Shown here: one piece after another, positions 6,551 through 7,526 of the stretch
Layout: the number at the start of each line of letters is the position of its first letter
Numbering within the stretch: position 1 is the first letter of the stretch
Source: JBFHER01 sp041584055
GTDB taxonomy: Bacteria > Bacteroidota > Bacteroidia > Bacteroidales > UBA5342
Length of the DNA: 7,526 nt
Direction: 5' to 3'
NCBI GenBank assembly: GCA_041584055.1
Contig: JBFHER010000182.1
Location: 1 to 7,526, forward strand
The notes under the pieces: model-generated
Seen by the model: the letters and a program-made list of their open reading frames with translations, nothing else
Told to the model about the DNA's origin: nothing
Databases searched by the model: none
Translations under genes and position numbers: made by a program

Positions 6551-6582
6551 TTTGCATATCTAACAAAAAGTAATAATCTTTG
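6551..6582 (+). promoter_or_regulatory. Candidate promoter of the type III glutamine synthetase gene
   Basis: TTTG (6551-6554) and AATCTTTG (6575-6582) are 20 bases apart, within the usual Bacteroidota -33/-7 spacing. The -7 element has the conserved TTTG but A instead of T at its first position (TAATCTTTG if three bases are allowed between TA and TTTG). The leader that follows is about 50 bases long, A-rich and without a Shine-Dalgarno sequence. Confidence 0.5.
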
Positions 6583-6637
6583 CGTTCGATTTTTAGGCGA
6601 GAATAAGAACAAAATTAAAAATCTAAAATTATAAATT

Positions 6638-7526
6638 ATGTCTACTTTAAGATTTCAGGCTTTAAATGAGCTCTTTAAAAGGGAGCCTGTGGCAGTAAAG
6701 TTACCTTCAAAGAAGGTGACTGATTATTATGGTGAATTGGTTTTCGATCAAAGTTCAATGCGTAGTTACCTGACGAAAGACGCTTACAAAGCTGTCTTAG
6801 TAGCCCTGGATAAGGGGACTGCCATCGAGAGAAAGATGGCTGATAGTGTTGCAGCAGGCATGAAAACCTGGGCAGTTGAAAAAGGTGCCACCCATTACAC
6901 ACACTGGTTTCAACCATTGACAGATGGAACCGCAGAGAAACACGATGGTTTCATCGAGTTTGGTGATGGCGGAAACATGATTGAAAATTTTGCCGGTAAA
7001 TTATTGTCACAGCAAGAACCTGATGCATCTTCTTTCCCTTCAGGAGGGATTCGTCAAACTTTTGAAGCACGTGGTTATACTGCATGGGATGTATCATCTC
7101 CCGCATTTATTGTAGGAACAACCTTATGTATACCTACCGTGTTTATTTCTTATACAGGTGAGGCTTTAGATTACAAAACACCTTTATTAAAGGCATTGGC
7201 CAAAGTTGATAAGGCAGCAGTTGACGTTTGTCAGTATTTCGATAAGAACGTGTCTAAAGTACATGCTAACCTGGGATGGGAGCAAGAATATTTCTTAATT
7301 GATGATGCTTTGTATAATGCGCGTCCTGACCTTGCATTAACTGGTCGTACATTGATGGGACACAGTTCTTCAAAAGATCAGCAGCTGGATGACCATTATT
7401 TTGGATCCATTCCTGAGCGCGTGGCAAATTTCATGATTGAAGTTGAAAGAGAAGCTCATAAACTGGGTATTCCCGCAAAAACACGTCACAACGAGGTGGC
7501 TCCTAACCAATATGAGTTAGCCCCAA
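6638..7526 (+). CDS. glnN: Type III glutamine synthetase, N-terminal 296 residues (gene runs off the window)
   Basis: This enzyme makes glutamine from glutamate, ammonia and ATP in the cytoplasm. The visible part is clearly the GSIII family of Bacteroidota and some cyanobacteria, whose members are about 700-730 residues, so less than half is present. GSIII hallmarks are HYTHWFQPLTDGTAEKHDGF (about 87-106), FPSGGIRQTFEARGYTAWD (133-151), the catalytic-domain start LGWEQEYFLID (212-222) with metal-binding glutamates E215/E217, GRTLMGH, and RHNEVAPNQYELAP (283-296), containing the conserved glutamate and substrate-binding residues. Reading starts at the ATG at 6638, which gives the normal N-terminus MSTLRFQALNELFKR. 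It is preceded by a promoter-like site and a long repeat-bearing intergenic region, suggesting an independently controlled gene. In some Bacteroides work the gene is called glnA; glnN is the usual name for type III. No frame defect is seen. Confidence 0.96.
   Translation, partial: MSTLRFQALNELFKREPVAVKLPSKKVTDYYGELVFDQSSMRSYLTKDAYKAVLVALDKGTAIERKMADSVAAGMKTWAVEKGATHYTHWFQPLTDGTAEKHDGFIEFGDGGNMIENFAGKLLSQQEPDASSFPSGGIRQTFEARGYTAWDVSSPAFIVGTTLCIPTVFISYTGEALDYKTPLLKALAKVDKAAVDVCQYFDKNVSKVHANLGWEQEYFLIDDALYNARPDLALTGRTLMGHSSSKDQQLDDHYFGSIPERVANFMIEVEREAHKLGIPAKTRHNEVAPNQYELAP

Noticed and set aside
6675..6917. 80-residue minus-strand open frame
   Set aside because: It lies antisense to conserved glutamine synthetase sequence.

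Overview
The window looks like chromosomal DNA of a Bacteroidota bacterium. It is AT-rich, the genes lack Shine-Dalgarno sequences and have A/T-rich leaders, and several upstream regions carry the Bacteroidota-type promoter (TTG about 18-20 bases before TAnnTTTG). The protein set also fits: a TonB-dependent receptor with an N-terminal carboxypeptidase-regulatory-like domain, a lipoprotein with an acidic stretch after its lipid cysteine, a large PpiD/SurA-like foldase, and a type III glutamine synthetase. I cannot name the genus.

Left part (1-2400), minus strand: a beta-helix-like lipoprotein gene (2335 to 1124) is followed by a TonB-dependent receptor gene (1030 to the window edge, C-terminal part missing). 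They read as a two-gene outer-membrane uptake or binding unit. A -7 box lies just before the lipoprotein gene. A strong palindromic hairpin with a T-run sits between the two genes, 23 bases before the receptor start, and may lower receptor expression relative to the lipoprotein.

Middle (2336-3342): about 1 kb without an intact gene. It holds the decayed 3' half of an IS4-type DDE transposase on the minus strand, recognisable by the Y-(2)-R-(3)-E-(6)-K signature and its C-terminal tail but broken by frameshifts and stops. A cluster of short inverted repeats lies beyond its 3' end, and an isolated 10-bp stem-loop lies on the other side.

Right part (3265-7526), plus strand: a promoter and the complete PpiD/SurA-like peptidyl-prolyl isomerase gene; a good rho-independent terminator; a 14-bp palindrome/promoter and a small class I SAM-dependent methyltransferase gene; then a 395-bp intergenic region with repeats and a promoter; then the first 296 codons of type III glutamine synthetase. 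These genes appear to be separate transcription units for envelope protein folding, an unknown methylation and nitrogen assimilation. I found no CRISPR array, RNA gene or defence system. The least ordinary items are the lipoprotein-receptor pair with its intercistronic hairpin and the repeat-rich leader of the glutamine synthetase gene.
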